A stretch of DNA of 64,000 bases, taken from Winogradskyella psychrotolerans (GTDB lineage Bacteria; Bacteroidota; Bacteroidia; Flavobacteriales; Flavobacteriaceae). Where the stretch lies: assembly GCF_018860565.1 (NCBI RefSeq), contig NZ_JAHKPS010000022.1, positions 175,195-239,194 of the forward strand. The letters run 5' to 3'. This document shows positions 1 through 9,146 of the stretch, in pieces. The notes beneath the pieces were generated by a model. It had not been told where the DNA came from, ran no database searches, and saw nothing but the letters and a program-made list of their open reading frames with translations. Both the position numbers and the translations under genes were made by a program. How positions within the stretch are numbered: position 1 is the stretch's first letter; every line of letters starts with the position of its first letter.

Positions 1-1148
1 TAACTTGAGCTAACCATAGCACTGGCTGTTAGCATCGTTGGTTCGGTAACCGTTACAGAAGTATTCGCTGTACATCCATTGGCATCTGTGACAACTACAT
101 TATATGTACCTGAAAAAAGTCCCGCCATATCTTCTGTTGTTGCTGAATTACTCCAAATATAATTATAAGGTGCTATTCCTCCGCTTACCGTTAAATCTAT
201 TGATCCATCAGAACCTCCATTACATAATACATTAGATTGTACTATTGCACTTAGTGTAATGTTACAATTAATCACAATATCATGATTTGCACCTAATGAA
301 CCAGGCGTACCTGTTACAGGTAATGAAAGAACAGCATCATTATTTTCTATATCTTTTATAGAAGCACCATTTAAATTTAAAGCAAAATTTGAAGCGTAGT
401 CTAAATCTGTAGTACTATCACCATTCTGAACATTATATCTAAATGTTAATTGATTAGTTCCTGTACCAGAAATATAACTAGCACTTTGGTCAATAATTCC
501 TGTTTCTAATAATAATTCTGGTAAACCACCCGATGTATTTACATTAACTACTTCATTAAAAGTTACTATTACATCTACAACATCTCCTAAAGTATATGTA
601 CCATCAGTATTAGTACTGGTAACATTAGTTATTACTGGATCTGAATTTGTTTCCATTAGATAAACAATATCTGAAAAATCAAAAGAACCAACATAACCTG
701 GAATATCGTAATAAAAAATTCCATCAGTAGTTGAAGCTGGATTATGATGAGTAGTACCTACACCACCAATATCTGTCTCAATCAAAAAAGTATAGGTTTG
801 ACCTTCAATAAGAGGAATACTATTTGAGGTCAAATCATTAGAAATAAAATCAGAAAAATTATACCAATCTCCCGTTCCATTAACCTGAAGTCCTGTTAAT
901 GTACTTCCAACTTGTGGTCCATTTAATCCCTCTCCTTTAAGTACTCTTATAGAATAATTAATAGTATTAGGATTGAACCATTTAATATCTAAATTAGTTA
1001 GTCTTCCTGAACAATTAGCAACAAAAGATTGTCCCGCAATTCCTTCATTTGAAAGGTATTCTGGTATTACATCATTTTCATTATTACATTGGGTAAATGC
1101 AATATTGTAACATAATAATAAATAAATAAATAGGTAAATGTGTTTCAT
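1..1148 (-). CDS. SprB-repeat surface protein, N-terminal part (gene runs off the left edge)
   Basis: Open reading frame read on the minus strand from ATG at 1148 to the window edge without a stop, about 382 codons. A signal peptide (residues 1-20, ending FTQ) is followed by a first globular region (about 25-165), then an Ig-like module (about 168-290) with the phrase TYTLGDVVDVIVTFNE seen in many large marine-bacterial surface proteins. From about residue 297 comes one SprB repeat (CNGGSDGSIDLTVSGG, then YNVVVTDANGC and a TVTEP end), and a second begins at the edge. SprB-repeat proteins are T9SS-exported adhesins that move along gliding tracks; gliding itself is inferred, not shown. The C-terminal sorting domain expected in such proteins lies outside the window, so total length is unknown. 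Confidence 0.85.
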   Translation of the reverse strand, partial: MKHIYLFIYLLLCYNIAFTQCNNENDVIPEYLSNEGIAGQSFVANCSGRLTNLDIKWFNPNTINYSIRVLKGEGLNGPQVGSTLTGLQVNGTGDWYNFSDFISNDLTSNSIPLIEGQTYTFLIETDIGGVGTTHHNPASTTDGIFYYDIPGYVGSFDFSDIVYLMETNSDPVITNVTSTNTDGTYTLGDVVDVIVTFNEVVNVNTSGGLPELLLETGIIDQSASYISGTGTNQLTFRYNVQNGDSTTDLDYASNFALNLNGASIKDIENNDAVLSLPVTGTPGSLGANHDIVINCNITLSAIVQSNVLCNGGSDGSIDLTVSGGIAPYNYIWSNSATTEDMAGLFSGTYNVVVTDANGCTANTSVTVTEPTMLTASAMVSSS

Positions 1149-1287
1149 AAAATAATAAGATTTAAGGTTTAATAACTCAAACAAAAACACATATTATTTT
1201 ACATAATTCAAAAAAAATGTTCTGAAATACTATTTTTTTGTTCTGAAATAATAGAAAGCTGTATATTACTATTAGTTAATACTGTAA

Positions 1288-1321
1288 AAAAAAACCTTGA
1301 GACATGGTCTCAAGGTTTTTT
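1288..1321 (-). terminator. Rho-independent terminator of the LRR protein gene
   Basis: A 14-bp perfect inverted repeat (arms AAAAACCTTGAGAC and GTCTCAAGGTTTTT) around a 3-nt loop, with A/T tracts on both sides. It lies just past the stop of the minus-strand LRR gene and before the SprB-repeat gene, so the two genes are probably separate transcripts. Confidence 0.85.
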
Positions 1322-1348
1322 AAGTATATTATTAATAGCGTGATTTTA

Positions 1349-2779
1349 CTATTTTATTAATTTTCTTGTAAAACTACCTTTATCCGTTATAATTCTTACC
1401 AAGTACATACCAGATACTAAATGACTTGTTGCAATATGAGTACTTGTAGATTTTAAAATTAATTTTCCTGAAATATTGTATATACTTACGTCGTTTAGAA
1501 CATCAGTATTATTAAGTTTAATTTGTAATTGATCTTTTATTGGATTTGGTCCAACAAATACTTTAGTAGCATCAAATTCTATATCACTTAATGGAGCACT
1601 ACAGTTTTCTCTATAACTACAAATTGCATCTTTTTGCCAATTAACATAAATACCAGAAACTGAAGTTGCATCTGCTTCATTTGCTACAGTAATACAATCT
1701 AAATTTGGAGTATTTAAGGCATTTAAAATATTTAAATTTGTATTTAAACTTACATTTAAATCACTAATTAAAGTGTTATTAACAAATAAGTCAGTTAATG
1801 CTATATTATTACTTACGTTTACATTAGTTACCGAAGTAAAAGAAACATCTAAAACAGTTAGTTCTACAAAATCTTCAATACCTGTTAAATCAGCTACACC
1901 AGTATTATTTAAATCTACTGAATTTACATGCTTTATATTAGCTGTAGGTACATAATTATCTATTGGTGCTACGTCATAACCTTGATCAATTAAATACTGT
2001 TCAAAAACATTATCTGGTACATAAGTAAGACTACAGCTTTCACTATAATTACAAGCTTCATCTTTTTCCCATTGTAAATAAATTCCTGTACCTGCATTTG
2101 CTGCTGCTTCATCTGCTACAGTAATACAATATAAGTTATCAGTGCTTGTAGTTTTTAAAGTTGTTAAAACACTATTATTACTAACATCTAAACTACTTAT
2201 TAATGTATTGTAAATAGATAAATAAGTTAAAGACGTATTATGACTTAAATCTAAACTAATTATTGGAGTATCAGAAACACCTAAAACCTCTAAAGACGTA
2301 TTATTACTTACATCTAAACTATTAATTTCTGTATTAGTAATAAACAAAGTAGTTAATGCTGTATTTGCACTTACATCTAAACTATTTAAAAGTGTATTAT
2401 CTGCATATAAATTAATTAATGCAGAATTATTACTAACATCTAAATTACTTATTGAAGTATCATAGATATTTAAAGTAGTTAATGCTGTATTTGCACTTAC
2501 ATCTATATTAAGTACTAAAGTACTAGAAATGTTTAAATTAGTTAACGCTGCAAAATCTTCTATACCTGTTAAGTCTGTAACGTTTTTATCATATAAGTTT
2601 ACTGTATCTATGTTAGCAATATTAGCTGTTAAAACATAATTATCTAATACGGTATCATAACCTTCATCGATTAAATATTGTTCAAAAACATCATCTGGAA
2701 GATATGTTTGTTGAGCATTAGAAAAGTTAAAAAATAATACGCTAAATAAAAACGATAAATAAAATAATTTTAGTTTCAT
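1349..2779 (-). CDS. T9SS-secreted leucine-rich-repeat protein
   Basis: 476 aa. Signal peptide at residues 1-22 (hydrophobic core, cut after SNAQ). Then short LRRs of about 21 residues with the frame L..L.I..T.I..LDVS.NT.L, in two blocks. Each block opens with a cap of the type Y(L/V)PD(D/N)VFEQYLID and the first closes with an LYCITVADEA...W.KDEAC-type segment, so the protein is an internal duplication. The last ~75 residues (from FVGPNPIKDQLQIKL to GSFTRKLIK) are a type A T9SS sorting domain with the P-N-P start, the IYNISGKL strand and a basic end. It is therefore predicted to be exported by T9SS and anchored or released at the cell surface; the ligand is unknown. A decayed relative lies immediately upstream. 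Confidence 0.9.
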   Translation of the reverse strand: MKLKLFYLSFLFSVLFFNFSNAQQTYLPDDVFEQYLIDEGYDTVLDNYVLTANIANIDTVNLYDKNVTDLTGIEDFAALTNLNISSTLVLNIDVSANTALTTLNIYDTSISNLDVSNNSALINLYADNTLLNSLDVSANTALTTLFITNTEINSLDVSNNTSLEVLGVSDTPIISLDLSHNTSLTYLSIYNTLISSLDVSNNSVLTTLKTTSTDNLYCITVADEAAANAGTGIYLQWEKDEACNYSESCSLTYVPDNVFEQYLIDQGYDVAPIDNYVPTANIKHVNSVDLNNTGVADLTGIEDFVELTVLDVSFTSVTNVNVSNNIALTDLFVNNTLISDLNVSLNTNLNILNALNTPNLDCITVANEADATSVSGIYVNWQKDAICSYRENCSAPLSDIEFDATKVFVGPNPIKDQLQIKLNNTDVLNDVSIYNISGKLILKSTSTHIATSHLVSGMYLVRIITDKGSFTRKLIK

Positions 2780-2959
2780 AATTGTAGGTTTTATAAATTA
2801 ATAAATTTGGAATTTGGTACAATGATATATCAAGTTTTTCTATTTTGTATCAAATTAGTTTTTCATCGATTTTTTAAGCAAAAAAAAACATCAAATCGAT
2901 AATTTTTGTATTTTATAGCTAGTAAACTACTAGCGTATAGTATGTTAAAGAGATTTAAA

Positions 2960-3290
2960 ATTTTAAAGAATAATTAAATTTTTATTGGATTTTTACTAAT
3001 TATCTTCTAGAAATTCCTTTTTTAGCAATACTATTTAGTAGCTATAAATCTTACTTTTTATAGCTTGTAGAAATAATGGTATTTGAAGTTATTAGAACTC
3101 ATTTTCACGAAACATATAAAGTGATTAATTCTGTTAAATTTTAAAGAATAATTTAATTACTAGCATCTAAATTACTTGGATCTATTAATAATGCTACTCA
3201 TTATATAAGTATATAAAGTTCTATTCTAAACTTAATCTATTAAATACCACTTAAAAACATTATCTAGTATTTAGGTTTGTTAATAGTTAT
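2960..3290 (-). pseudogene. Decayed remnant of a second LRR protein gene
   Basis: Read on the minus strand, 3279-3232 gives Q-T-stop-I-L-D-N-V-F-K-W-Y-L-I-D-stop, matching the cap QTYLPDDVFEQYLID of the intact gene next door. 3176-3156 gives S-N-L-D-A-S-N, matching the LRR phrase SNLDVSN. Between about 3050 and 3120 the DNA aligns loosely with the Cys-containing segment of the intact gene, and around 2975-2995 with the start of its sorting domain. The pieces are in the same order and orientation as in the intact gene but shortened and riddled with stops, so this is a dead paralogue. The exact ends are uncertain. Confidence 0.6.
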
Positions 3291-4119
3291 GATAACATAT
3301 CTTATAACTTGTTAATAAGTGTTCACAAGTCTTTAAAACTAAAATTAGGTTTATTCATTAATTTTTTCAAACAAAAATAGAGATGAGATAACCAAATAAG
3401 TTAGTTGTTTTTTTCGCCGAAGTTATTAAACATCATTTGTAGTGAAATGAACAAGATTTTAAAATAAATATATCAGTCATTTCTATTAACATTCGTTATT
3501 AACAGTTGTTAATAGCTTTTTAATTTAGCTTAAAAATGAAGCGTTTAGATGTAAACTTAGTGTTAACTAAAATGTTGTAAAATGTAAATTACGATTAATC
3601 AAAATAAAACTTCAAAAAGTTATACTAGCTATTAACAGACTATAATAACCATTATTTTATTTTTTAAATTTTAAAAAAAAAATGATAATATGTATATATA
3701 TGTTGATAACATCGTTTTTTAGCAATAATGACTAATTATTAGAATTAAACATCTAATAGATTTATACTTCTTAGATTTTCTTGTTTTGAAAAATAAATTT
3801 CAAACGTTTAAATTATCGCTATTTAAAAGTGTTTACTAAATACGTTAAAAATAAACTTCTGGTTTATATGCAGTAGAAATAGAAACTACCTAAAGAAAAA
3901 GGCGATAAAAAGTTGATTATAGACTAGTTTTAATACTATGCTTTTAAAACAAAACTCTGTGAAATTTACAGTGCTTTTCCATTAATTTAACGTTCTATAA
4001 ACATCATTAAAAAATTAAAACGTAACTTTGTAGCAAACTTAATAACCTCTCTTCGCCTTAATTAAGTTTTAAATTAGAATTCCTATCACTTATAGGAAAT
4101 GAATATGATTACAAATTAA
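3291..4119. other. AT-rich gene-free stretch upstream of rnr
   Basis: About 830 bp with very low GC and stops in all frames. I see no ORF, tRNA, DnaA-box cluster or obvious long repeat. Its right end carries the likely rnr promoter. Some of it may be further decayed LRR-gene sequence, but I could not align it. Confidence 0.5.
4023..4030 (+). promoter_or_regulatory. -7 promoter box of rnr
   Basis: TAACTTTG fits the Bacteroidota -7 consensus TAnnTTTG, about 90 bp before the rnr start. No TTG -33 element is evident. Confidence 0.45.
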
Positions 4120-6366
4120 ATGACAAAAAAGAAACACAGGAAATCTTCACATAATAAGATTTCCAACCTTACAAATACAATTCTTAGTATTTTAAAAAAA
4201 GAAAGAAACTCAACTTTTAACTATAAACAAATTGCAGCTAAACTAGGCGTTAATGATGCTAGTAGTCGCAACCAAATTATAAAGAAACTTCAACAACTTA
4301 AAGCAAAACAAGAGATTGAAGAAGTAGAACGTGGCAAATTTAAAGCCATAGTAAATACAGAATATCATACAGGTATTTTAGATTTAGCAGCTAAAGGAAA
4401 CGGTTATATTATTTGCGATGATTTTGAAGAAGATATCTTTATTGCTTCAAACAATATTAACAAAGCTTTAAATGGAGATGAAGTAGAATTTTACGCCTAC
4501 AAAAGAAAGCATAGAGGAAAACAAGAAGGAGAAATTACCAATATTATAAAGCGTGCAAAAACAGAATATGTTGGTACCATTCAAATTCATGATAAAAAGA
4601 ATTTTGCCTTTGTTGTAGCAGATAGCAATAAAATGTACACCGATATTTTTGTACCTATTAATAAAATAAATAAAGCCGAAGATGGTGATAAAGTCTTAGT
4701 ATCATTAGAAGATTGGCCAGAAAAAGCAGATTCACCAAACGGTAAAGTAATTGAAGTACTTGGTAAACCAGGTGAACATGGTACTGAGATTAATTCTATT
4801 ATGGCAGAATATGGTTTACCATTAGAATTCCCTCATGAAGTGGAAGCTTACGCTAACAATATTGATTTAGAAATTAAACCAGAAGAAATTGCCAAACGTC
4901 GAGACATGCGTAAAGATTTAACCTTTACCATAGATCCTAAGGACGCTAAAGATTTTGATGATGCCTTATCCTTTAAAGTTTTAGATAATGGCTTATATGA
5001 GATAGGAATACATATTGCAGACGTTTCACACTATTTACAACCAGGAACGGTTTTAGATGATGAAGCTTACGAGCGTGCAACCTCTATTTATTTAGTAGAT
5101 CGCGTAGTGCCTATGTTGCCAGAAGTTTTATCTAATGGCGCTTGTTCATTACGTCCACATGAAGAAAAATATACCTTTTCTGCAGTGTTTCAAATGAATG
5201 ATAAATGCGAAATTAAAAACGAATGGTTTGGTAGAACCGTAACTTACTCTGATGCACGTTTTGCATACGAAGAGGCACAAGCTATTATTGAAAATAATGC
5301 AACAATTAATGAAGTTGATGTATTAAAACACAAAGAAAAAATTGATACAACTATTCCGGCAGAAGTATCGTTAACTGGAGAAGAATACCAAACTTCTGTA
5401 GAAGTAGCTCAAGCTACAATTAAAATGAATCAACTGGCACGTAAAATGCGAAATGCACGTATGCGAGATGGTGCTATTTCTTTTGATAAGGTCGAAGTAA
5501 AATTCGATTTAGATGAAGAAGCAAATCCAGTAGGAGTATTTTTTAAGACCAGTAAGGATGCTAATAAAATGATTGAAGAGTTCATGTTATTAGCGAACAG
5601 AAAGGTGTCAGAATTTGTTGGAAAACAAAAGAAAACCTTTGTGTATCGTGTGCATGATGAGCCAGATGAATCAAAATTAGCTCAGCTTCAAACAGTTGTA
5701 GCACGTTTTGGACATAAATTAAATTTTAAAGATAAAGGAAGTATTGCATCATCTTTAAATAACTTACTAAAAGATGTTGTTGGTAAAAAAGAACAAAATT
5801 TAGTCGATACACTTACTATAAGAACCATGTCTAAAGCCGAATATACCACACATAACATTGGTCATTACGGTTTGGCATTCGATTATTACAGTCATTTTAC
5901 ATCGCCAATTCGTCGTTATCCAGATGTCATGGCACATCGTTTATTACAACAGTATTTGGATGGCGAAAAATCTGCTAACGAAGAAATTTACGAAGAACGT
6001 TGTAAACATTCTAGTAATATGGAATATTTAGCTACAAAAGCAGAACGCGATTCTATAAAATACATGCAAATTCGTTTTATGCAAGATCATGAAAACGAAG
6101 AGTTTTTAGGTGTAATTTCTGGGGTAACAGATTGGGGAATTTATATTGAAATTATTTCTAATAAATGTGAAGGTATGGTGAGTGTAAGAGATATGAAAGA
6201 TGATCACTACCAATTTGACCAAGACCAATATGCTATGATTGGTAATAAATCAAAAACCATGTATCAACTCGGAGATGAAGTAATTGTAAAAGTTAAAAAT
6301 GCAGATTTAACTAAAAAGCATCTCGATTTTTATATGGTTGGAAAACCTGAAACTAGTGAAGAATAA
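4120..6366 (+). CDS. rnr: Ribonuclease R
   Basis: 748 aa, normal for RNase R. This is the 3'-to-5' exoribonuclease of the RNB family that degrades structured RNA, including rRNA and mRNA fragments. A basic N-terminus and winged-helix region (1-65) are followed by cold-shock/OB domains (about 70-240). The RNB catalytic domain runs from about 260 to 610, with the metal-binding motif DPKDAKDFDDAL near residue 271 and the HYGLAF...FTSPIRRYPDV signature near its end. An S1 RNA-binding domain (about 655-740, GVISGVTDWGIYIEI) closes the protein. It is preceded by a long non-coding stretch and followed at 73 bp by small genes of unrelated function. Confidence 0.97.
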   Translation: MTKKKHRKSSHNKISNLTNTILSILKKERNSTFNYKQIAAKLGVNDASSRNQIIKKLQQLKAKQEIEEVERGKFKAIVNTEYHTGILDLAAKGNGYIICDDFEEDIFIASNNINKALNGDEVEFYAYKRKHRGKQEGEITNIIKRAKTEYVGTIQIHDKKNFAFVVADSNKMYTDIFVPINKINKAEDGDKVLVSLEDWPEKADSPNGKVIEVLGKPGEHGTEINSIMAEYGLPLEFPHEVEAYANNIDLEIKPEEIAKRRDMRKDLTFTIDPKDAKDFDDALSFKVLDNGLYEIGIHIADVSHYLQPGTVLDDEAYERATSIYLVDRVVPMLPEVLSNGACSLRPHEEKYTFSAVFQMNDKCEIKNEWFGRTVTYSDARFAYEEAQAIIENNATINEVDVLKHKEKIDTTIPAEVSLTGEEYQTSVEVAQATIKMNQLARKMRNARMRDGAISFDKVEVKFDLDEEANPVGVFFKTSKDANKMIEEFMLLANRKVSEFVGKQKKTFVYRVHDEPDESKLAQLQTVVARFGHKLNFKDKGSIASSLNNLLKDVVGKKEQNLVDTLTIRTMSKAEYTTHNIGHYGLAFDYYSHFTSPIRRYPDVMAHRLLQQYLDGEKSANEEIYEERCKHSSNMEYLATKAERDSIKYMQIRFMQDHENEEFLGVISGVTDWGIYIEIISNKCEGMVSVRDMKDDHYQFDQDQYAMIGNKSKTMYQLGDEVIVKVKNADLTKKHLDFYMVGKPETSEE

Positions 6367-6438
6367 GGTTATTTCAAGGTATGAAGCAATCTGTAACATT
6401 TTTACTAAAAGCAATACTTATAATAAAAACTTTATACT

Positions 6439-6765
6439 ATGATTCTTACAACCACTAATTCCATAGAAAACCATAACATTATAGATTATTTAGGTATAGT
6501 TACTGGTATTTCTTTTAATTCTACACATTCCTATAAAGGAAAAAATATGTCTTTTAAGGATATGTTTAGTTCCCAAAAATACTATGAAGCCTATGCTAAA
6601 GGATTAGAACATGTTAAGGAAGAAGCATTTCAAAAACTTCAAGATAATGCTAAAGCTTTAGGTGCTAATGCTGTTGTAGGTGTTCAAATTGATATTGAAA
6701 CACTCGCAACTACAAATACATTAATTGTTTCAATTACAGGAACAGCAGTAAAAGTTGCCATATAA
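6439..6765 (+). CDS. YbjQ/UPF0145-family protein
   Basis: 108 aa. It has the YbjQ-family pattern: an N-terminal strand (TTNSIENHNIIDYLGIVTGIS), a central helix (AYAKGLEHVKEEAFQKLQDNAKALGANA) and the closing VVGVQIDIE...SITGTAVKV strands. The family (PF01906, sometimes called heavy-metal-binding) forms pentameric rings; its molecular role is not settled. It overlaps the next small gene by one base (TAATG), so the two are probably translationally coupled, and the GIN-domain gene follows 8 bp later in the same operon. Confidence 0.85.
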   Translation: MILTTTNSIENHNIIDYLGIVTGISFNSTHSYKGKNMSFKDMFSSQKYYEAYAKGLEHVKEEAFQKLQDNAKALGANAVVGVQIDIETLATTNTLIVSITGTAVKVAI

Positions 6766-7001
6766 TGAAAACATCTACAAAAGCAGGTCTATACGTTTTT
6801 TTAATATTTGCCGTTATTTATGTTATTGTAAGATTTAGCATTCAAGCAATTTTTCCAGATATTAATCAAATGGTTTTAGCAGTGGCATCTGCTGTGATTA
6901 CTGTAATATTAACACCTCAAAGACGGGTGATAAAAAAGCAATCTGGAGACCAGATTCAACTCAAATGGTTATTTAGTAAAAAGATCATTGTCTTAAAATA
7001 A
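6765..7001 (+). CDS. Small membrane protein of unknown function
   Basis: 78 aa. Two hydrophobic segments, about residues 8-28 (LYVFLIFAVIYVIVRF) and 32-50 (VLAVASAVITVILTP), are followed by a basic tail. The start codon overlaps the stop of the YbjQ-like gene. I do not recognise a family. The operon position between a YbjQ-like and a GIN-domain protein suggests an envelope-related role, but that is inference only. Confidence 0.7.
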   Translation: MKTSTKAGLYVFLIFAVIYVIVRFSIQAIFPDINQMVLAVASAVITVILTPQRRVIKKQSGDQIQLKWLFSKKIIVLK

Positions 7002-7009
7002 AATTAAAT

Positions 7010-7681
7010 ATGAAATACATCATCTTATCCATAGCATTGGTATTAACCATGCATAGTAATGCCCAAGAATCTATAGAAAAACAAATAGGAGAATTTTCAA
7101 CCGTTAAAGTATTTGATTTAATTCATCTTAAAATGATTGAATCTGATGAAAATAAAGTGGTGATTTCTGGTAAAAATAGAAAAGATGTTGAGATTATTAA
7201 CAATAATGGTAAACTTAAGATAAGAATGAATCTAAGAGAAAGTTACGACGGTAATGATACCGTTGTATTACTTTATTTTACTGAAGTAGATGAAATTGAT
7301 GCTAATGAAGGTGCAAAAGTCACTGTAAAAGCACCAATTAAGCAATACGAACTCGATTTAAGAGTACAAGAAGGAGCAGAGATTACAGCCGAATTAAAAA
7401 CTACATATACCAATTTAAGAGCGGTTACAGGTGGAGTTATTAATGTTTCTGGATATTCAAAACATCAAGATATTTCAATTTATACTGGTGGAGTGTTTAA
7501 TGGCGAAGATTTAATTACCGAAAATACAGAAGTCAGTATTAATGCTGCTGGTGAAGCTTATGTGCATGCTACAGAATTTGTAAATGCTAGAATTAAAGCA
7601 GGTGGAAATATATATATTTATGGTAAACCCAAACAAGTTGATGAAAGCACTATACTTGGAGGTCGAATAAAACGTATGTAA
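7010..7681 (+). CDS. GIN-domain (DUF2807) exported protein
   Basis: 223 aa. Signal peptide at residues 1-18 (cut after HSNAQ), then a single DUF2807/GIN beta-solenoid domain, with the typical opening (FSTVKVFDLIHLKMIESDENKVVISG), alternating short strands (AGEAYVHATEF, KAGGNIYIYGKP) and Gly-rich end. The domain is very common in secreted or periplasmic Bacteroidota proteins; its ligand is unknown. It is the last gene of a three-gene operon. Nothing is truncated. Confidence 0.85.
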   Translation: MKYIILSIALVLTMHSNAQESIEKQIGEFSTVKVFDLIHLKMIESDENKVVISGKNRKDVEIINNNGKLKIRMNLRESYDGNDTVVLLYFTEVDEIDANEGAKVTVKAPIKQYELDLRVQEGAEITAELKTTYTNLRAVTGGVINVSGYSKHQDISIYTGGVFNGEDLITENTEVSINAAGEAYVHATEFVNARIKAGGNIYIYGKPKQVDESTILGGRIKRM

Positions 7682-7697
7682 TATCAGTTGAGTTTCT

Positions 7698-7705
7698 TAC
7701 ATTTG
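7698..7705 (+). promoter_or_regulatory. -7 promoter box of the LysE-like gene
   Basis: TACATTTG matches TAnnTTTG, 20 bp before the ATG of the LysE-like gene. Confidence 0.45.
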
Positions 7706-7724
7706 TGTAAACCGTAAGTTTTAC

Positions 7725-8408
7725 ATGTTAGACGATATCTTAACAGCCATTCCCTTCGGAATAATCTTAGCCTTTACCATTGGTCCTGTGTTTTTTGTTT
7801 TATTAGAAACCAGTGTTACTAAGGGGTTTAGAAGCGCTATTGTATTTGATCTTGGTGTTATTTTTGCAGATATTGTTTTTATCCTCGTTATTTTTAAAAG
7901 TACAGATACCCTTTTAGATAAAATAAAAGACGATCCAAAATTATTGGTTTTTGGAGGAACTTTATTAGTTATTTACGGACTCATTAGTTTTGTAAAAACT
8001 TCAAAATCATTCCGATCTATAGTTAGAGAACATCACAAAATTGTACTTCCCAAGAAAGATTATGGTAAGCTCTTTATTAAAGGTTTTCTGCTCAATTTTA
8101 TTAATATTGGTGTACTGTTAGGTTGGTTAGGTTTTATTGTTATTGGGACATCTATTACAACTTCAGATAATGGAGTTACCATATTTATTGTAACTATGTT
8201 AGTGTCTTATTTTTTAGCAGATCTTTTTAAGATTGCAGCTGCAAAACGTTTAAAAAGTAAATTAACACCTAGACGTATTTTTAAGACTAAAAAAATTGTA
8301 TCTCTAATTATTTTAATTTTTGGTATTATACTTCTAAGTCAAGGCTTATTTCCAGAGCTTTATGAAAAAAGTATGGAACAAATTGAAAAGGTTAATCCTA
8401 TAGATTAA
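7725..8408 (+). CDS. LysE/RhtB-family transporter
   Basis: 227 aa, with about six hydrophobic segments. It begins with the LysE-type helix IPFGIILAFTIGPVFFVLLETSVTKGFRSAIVFDLGV split by the family's G-P and G-x-R positions. These proteins export amino acids or similar small solutes from the cytoplasm; the substrate cannot be told from sequence. A large flavobacterial subgroup with an extended basic loop before TM4 (KKDYGKLFIKGFLLNFIN) has the same look. It has its own promoter and stands alone, with a 106-bp gap before the next gene. Confidence 0.85.
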   Translation: MLDDILTAIPFGIILAFTIGPVFFVLLETSVTKGFRSAIVFDLGVIFADIVFILVIFKSTDTLLDKIKDDPKLLVFGGTLLVIYGLISFVKTSKSFRSIVREHHKIVLPKKDYGKLFIKGFLLNFINIGVLLGWLGFIVIGTSITTSDNGVTIFIVTMLVSYFLADLFKIAAAKRLKSKLTPRRIFKTKKIVSLIILIFGIILLSQGLFPELYEKSMEQIEKVNPID

Positions 8409-8514
8409 GCATTTCTATAAATTTTATTGAGGTATAAAATAAGTACTAAAGTTATTTTATAATATTATTAGTAAATTCAACACCATTGTATTTATATTTA
8501 AAATAAGTTATAGA

Positions 8515-8883
8515 ATGACATATAGACTACTGCTGGTATTTTTCTTACTTTCCTTTTTTAGTATTAGCGCTCAAACTACTAATAGTACTAGTGAATTAAA
8601 AGAATTAGCCTTTTCAGAACTCATTAGTGAATTAACCAACGGTAAAGATTCTATATTTTCTCTTAAAAATGCCATCGTTAAATTTGATAAAGCAAAGAGT
8701 GAAAGGTATAGTCTTATTGAATATAGATTTGGAGACAAAAAATATCCAACAGATACCATTCATATTCATAAAACTATCAATTTTGATAATGTTCATTTTG
8801 ATAAAAATCAAACTGTTTATAATTACGCTTTTATTAATTTTCACTTTTATAAACCTATAAGTTTCAAATCTTGTAACCATTAA
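8515..8883 (+). CDS. Small secreted protein of unknown function
   Basis: 122 aa. A clear signal peptide (residues 1-20, LLVFFLLSFFSISAQ) is followed by a polar body rich in F, K, N and D. No family is recognised. The reading frame ends (SCNH-stop) inside a sequence that matches the beginning of the ~100-bp tRNA-associated repeats that follow, so the original 3' end of the gene may have been replaced when those repeats arose. It could be a shortened gene. Confidence 0.55.
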   Translation: MTYRLLLVFFLLSFFSISAQTTNSTSELKELAFSELISELTNGKDSIFSLKNAIVKFDKAKSERYSLIEYRFGDKKYPTDTIHIHKTINFDNVHFDKNQTVYNYAFINFHFYKPISFKSCNH

Positions 8884-9146
8884 TCTAAAATTTCTTAAAG
8901 TTTGAAAATAAAAAAGCCTCAATGTAAATAGAATATTTTTTGAGATTACTAAAGCGTTAGGATTCGAGCCGTGTAACTATTAATCTAAATTTTCTTAAAA
9001 TTTGAAAGATAAAAAAGCCTTAACAAAAATAGAAAGCTTTTTGAGGTCATTAAAACGTTAGGATTCGAACCGCATATCTATTAATCTAAATTTTCTTAAA
9101 ATTTAAAAAATAAAAAAAGCCTCTAAGATAACTTAGAAGCTTTTTG
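8881..9146. repeat. Three ~100-bp tandem repeats derived from the tRNA-Cys 3' end and terminator
   Basis: Units start at 8881, 8981 and 9082, each opening with TAATCTAAA(A/T)TTTCTTAAA. Each continues with a hairpin region (AAAAAAGCCT ... AGCTTTTTGAGG in the better copies), then a tRNA T-arm sequence: GGATTCGAGCCG in unit 1, GGATTCGAACCG in unit 2, and in unit 3 the intact tRNA-Cys T arm. Units 1 and 2 lack the rest of the tRNA. The pattern is a tandem duplication of a terminator plus tRNA 3' end. Confidence 0.85.
9112..9145 (-). terminator. Terminator of tRNA-Cys
   Basis: On the minus strand a stem (about AGCTTCTAAG / CTTAGAGGCT) with a 4-nt loop runs into a T tract directly after the tRNA 3' end. 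Degenerate copies of it occur in the two repeat units to the left. Confidence 0.75.

Noticed and set aside
3291-4119. Replication origin in the AT-rich stretch before rnr
   Set aside because: No DnaA boxes of the TTATCCACA type and no dnaA gene; AT-richness alone is not evidence.
8669-8860. Alternative frames within the small secreted protein gene
   Set aside because: They lack signal peptides or family features and overlap a better frame with a clear signal peptide.
8950-9080. Two further tRNA genes next to tRNA-Cys
   Set aside because: Only the T-arm is present; there is no anticodon arm, D arm or acceptor stem.
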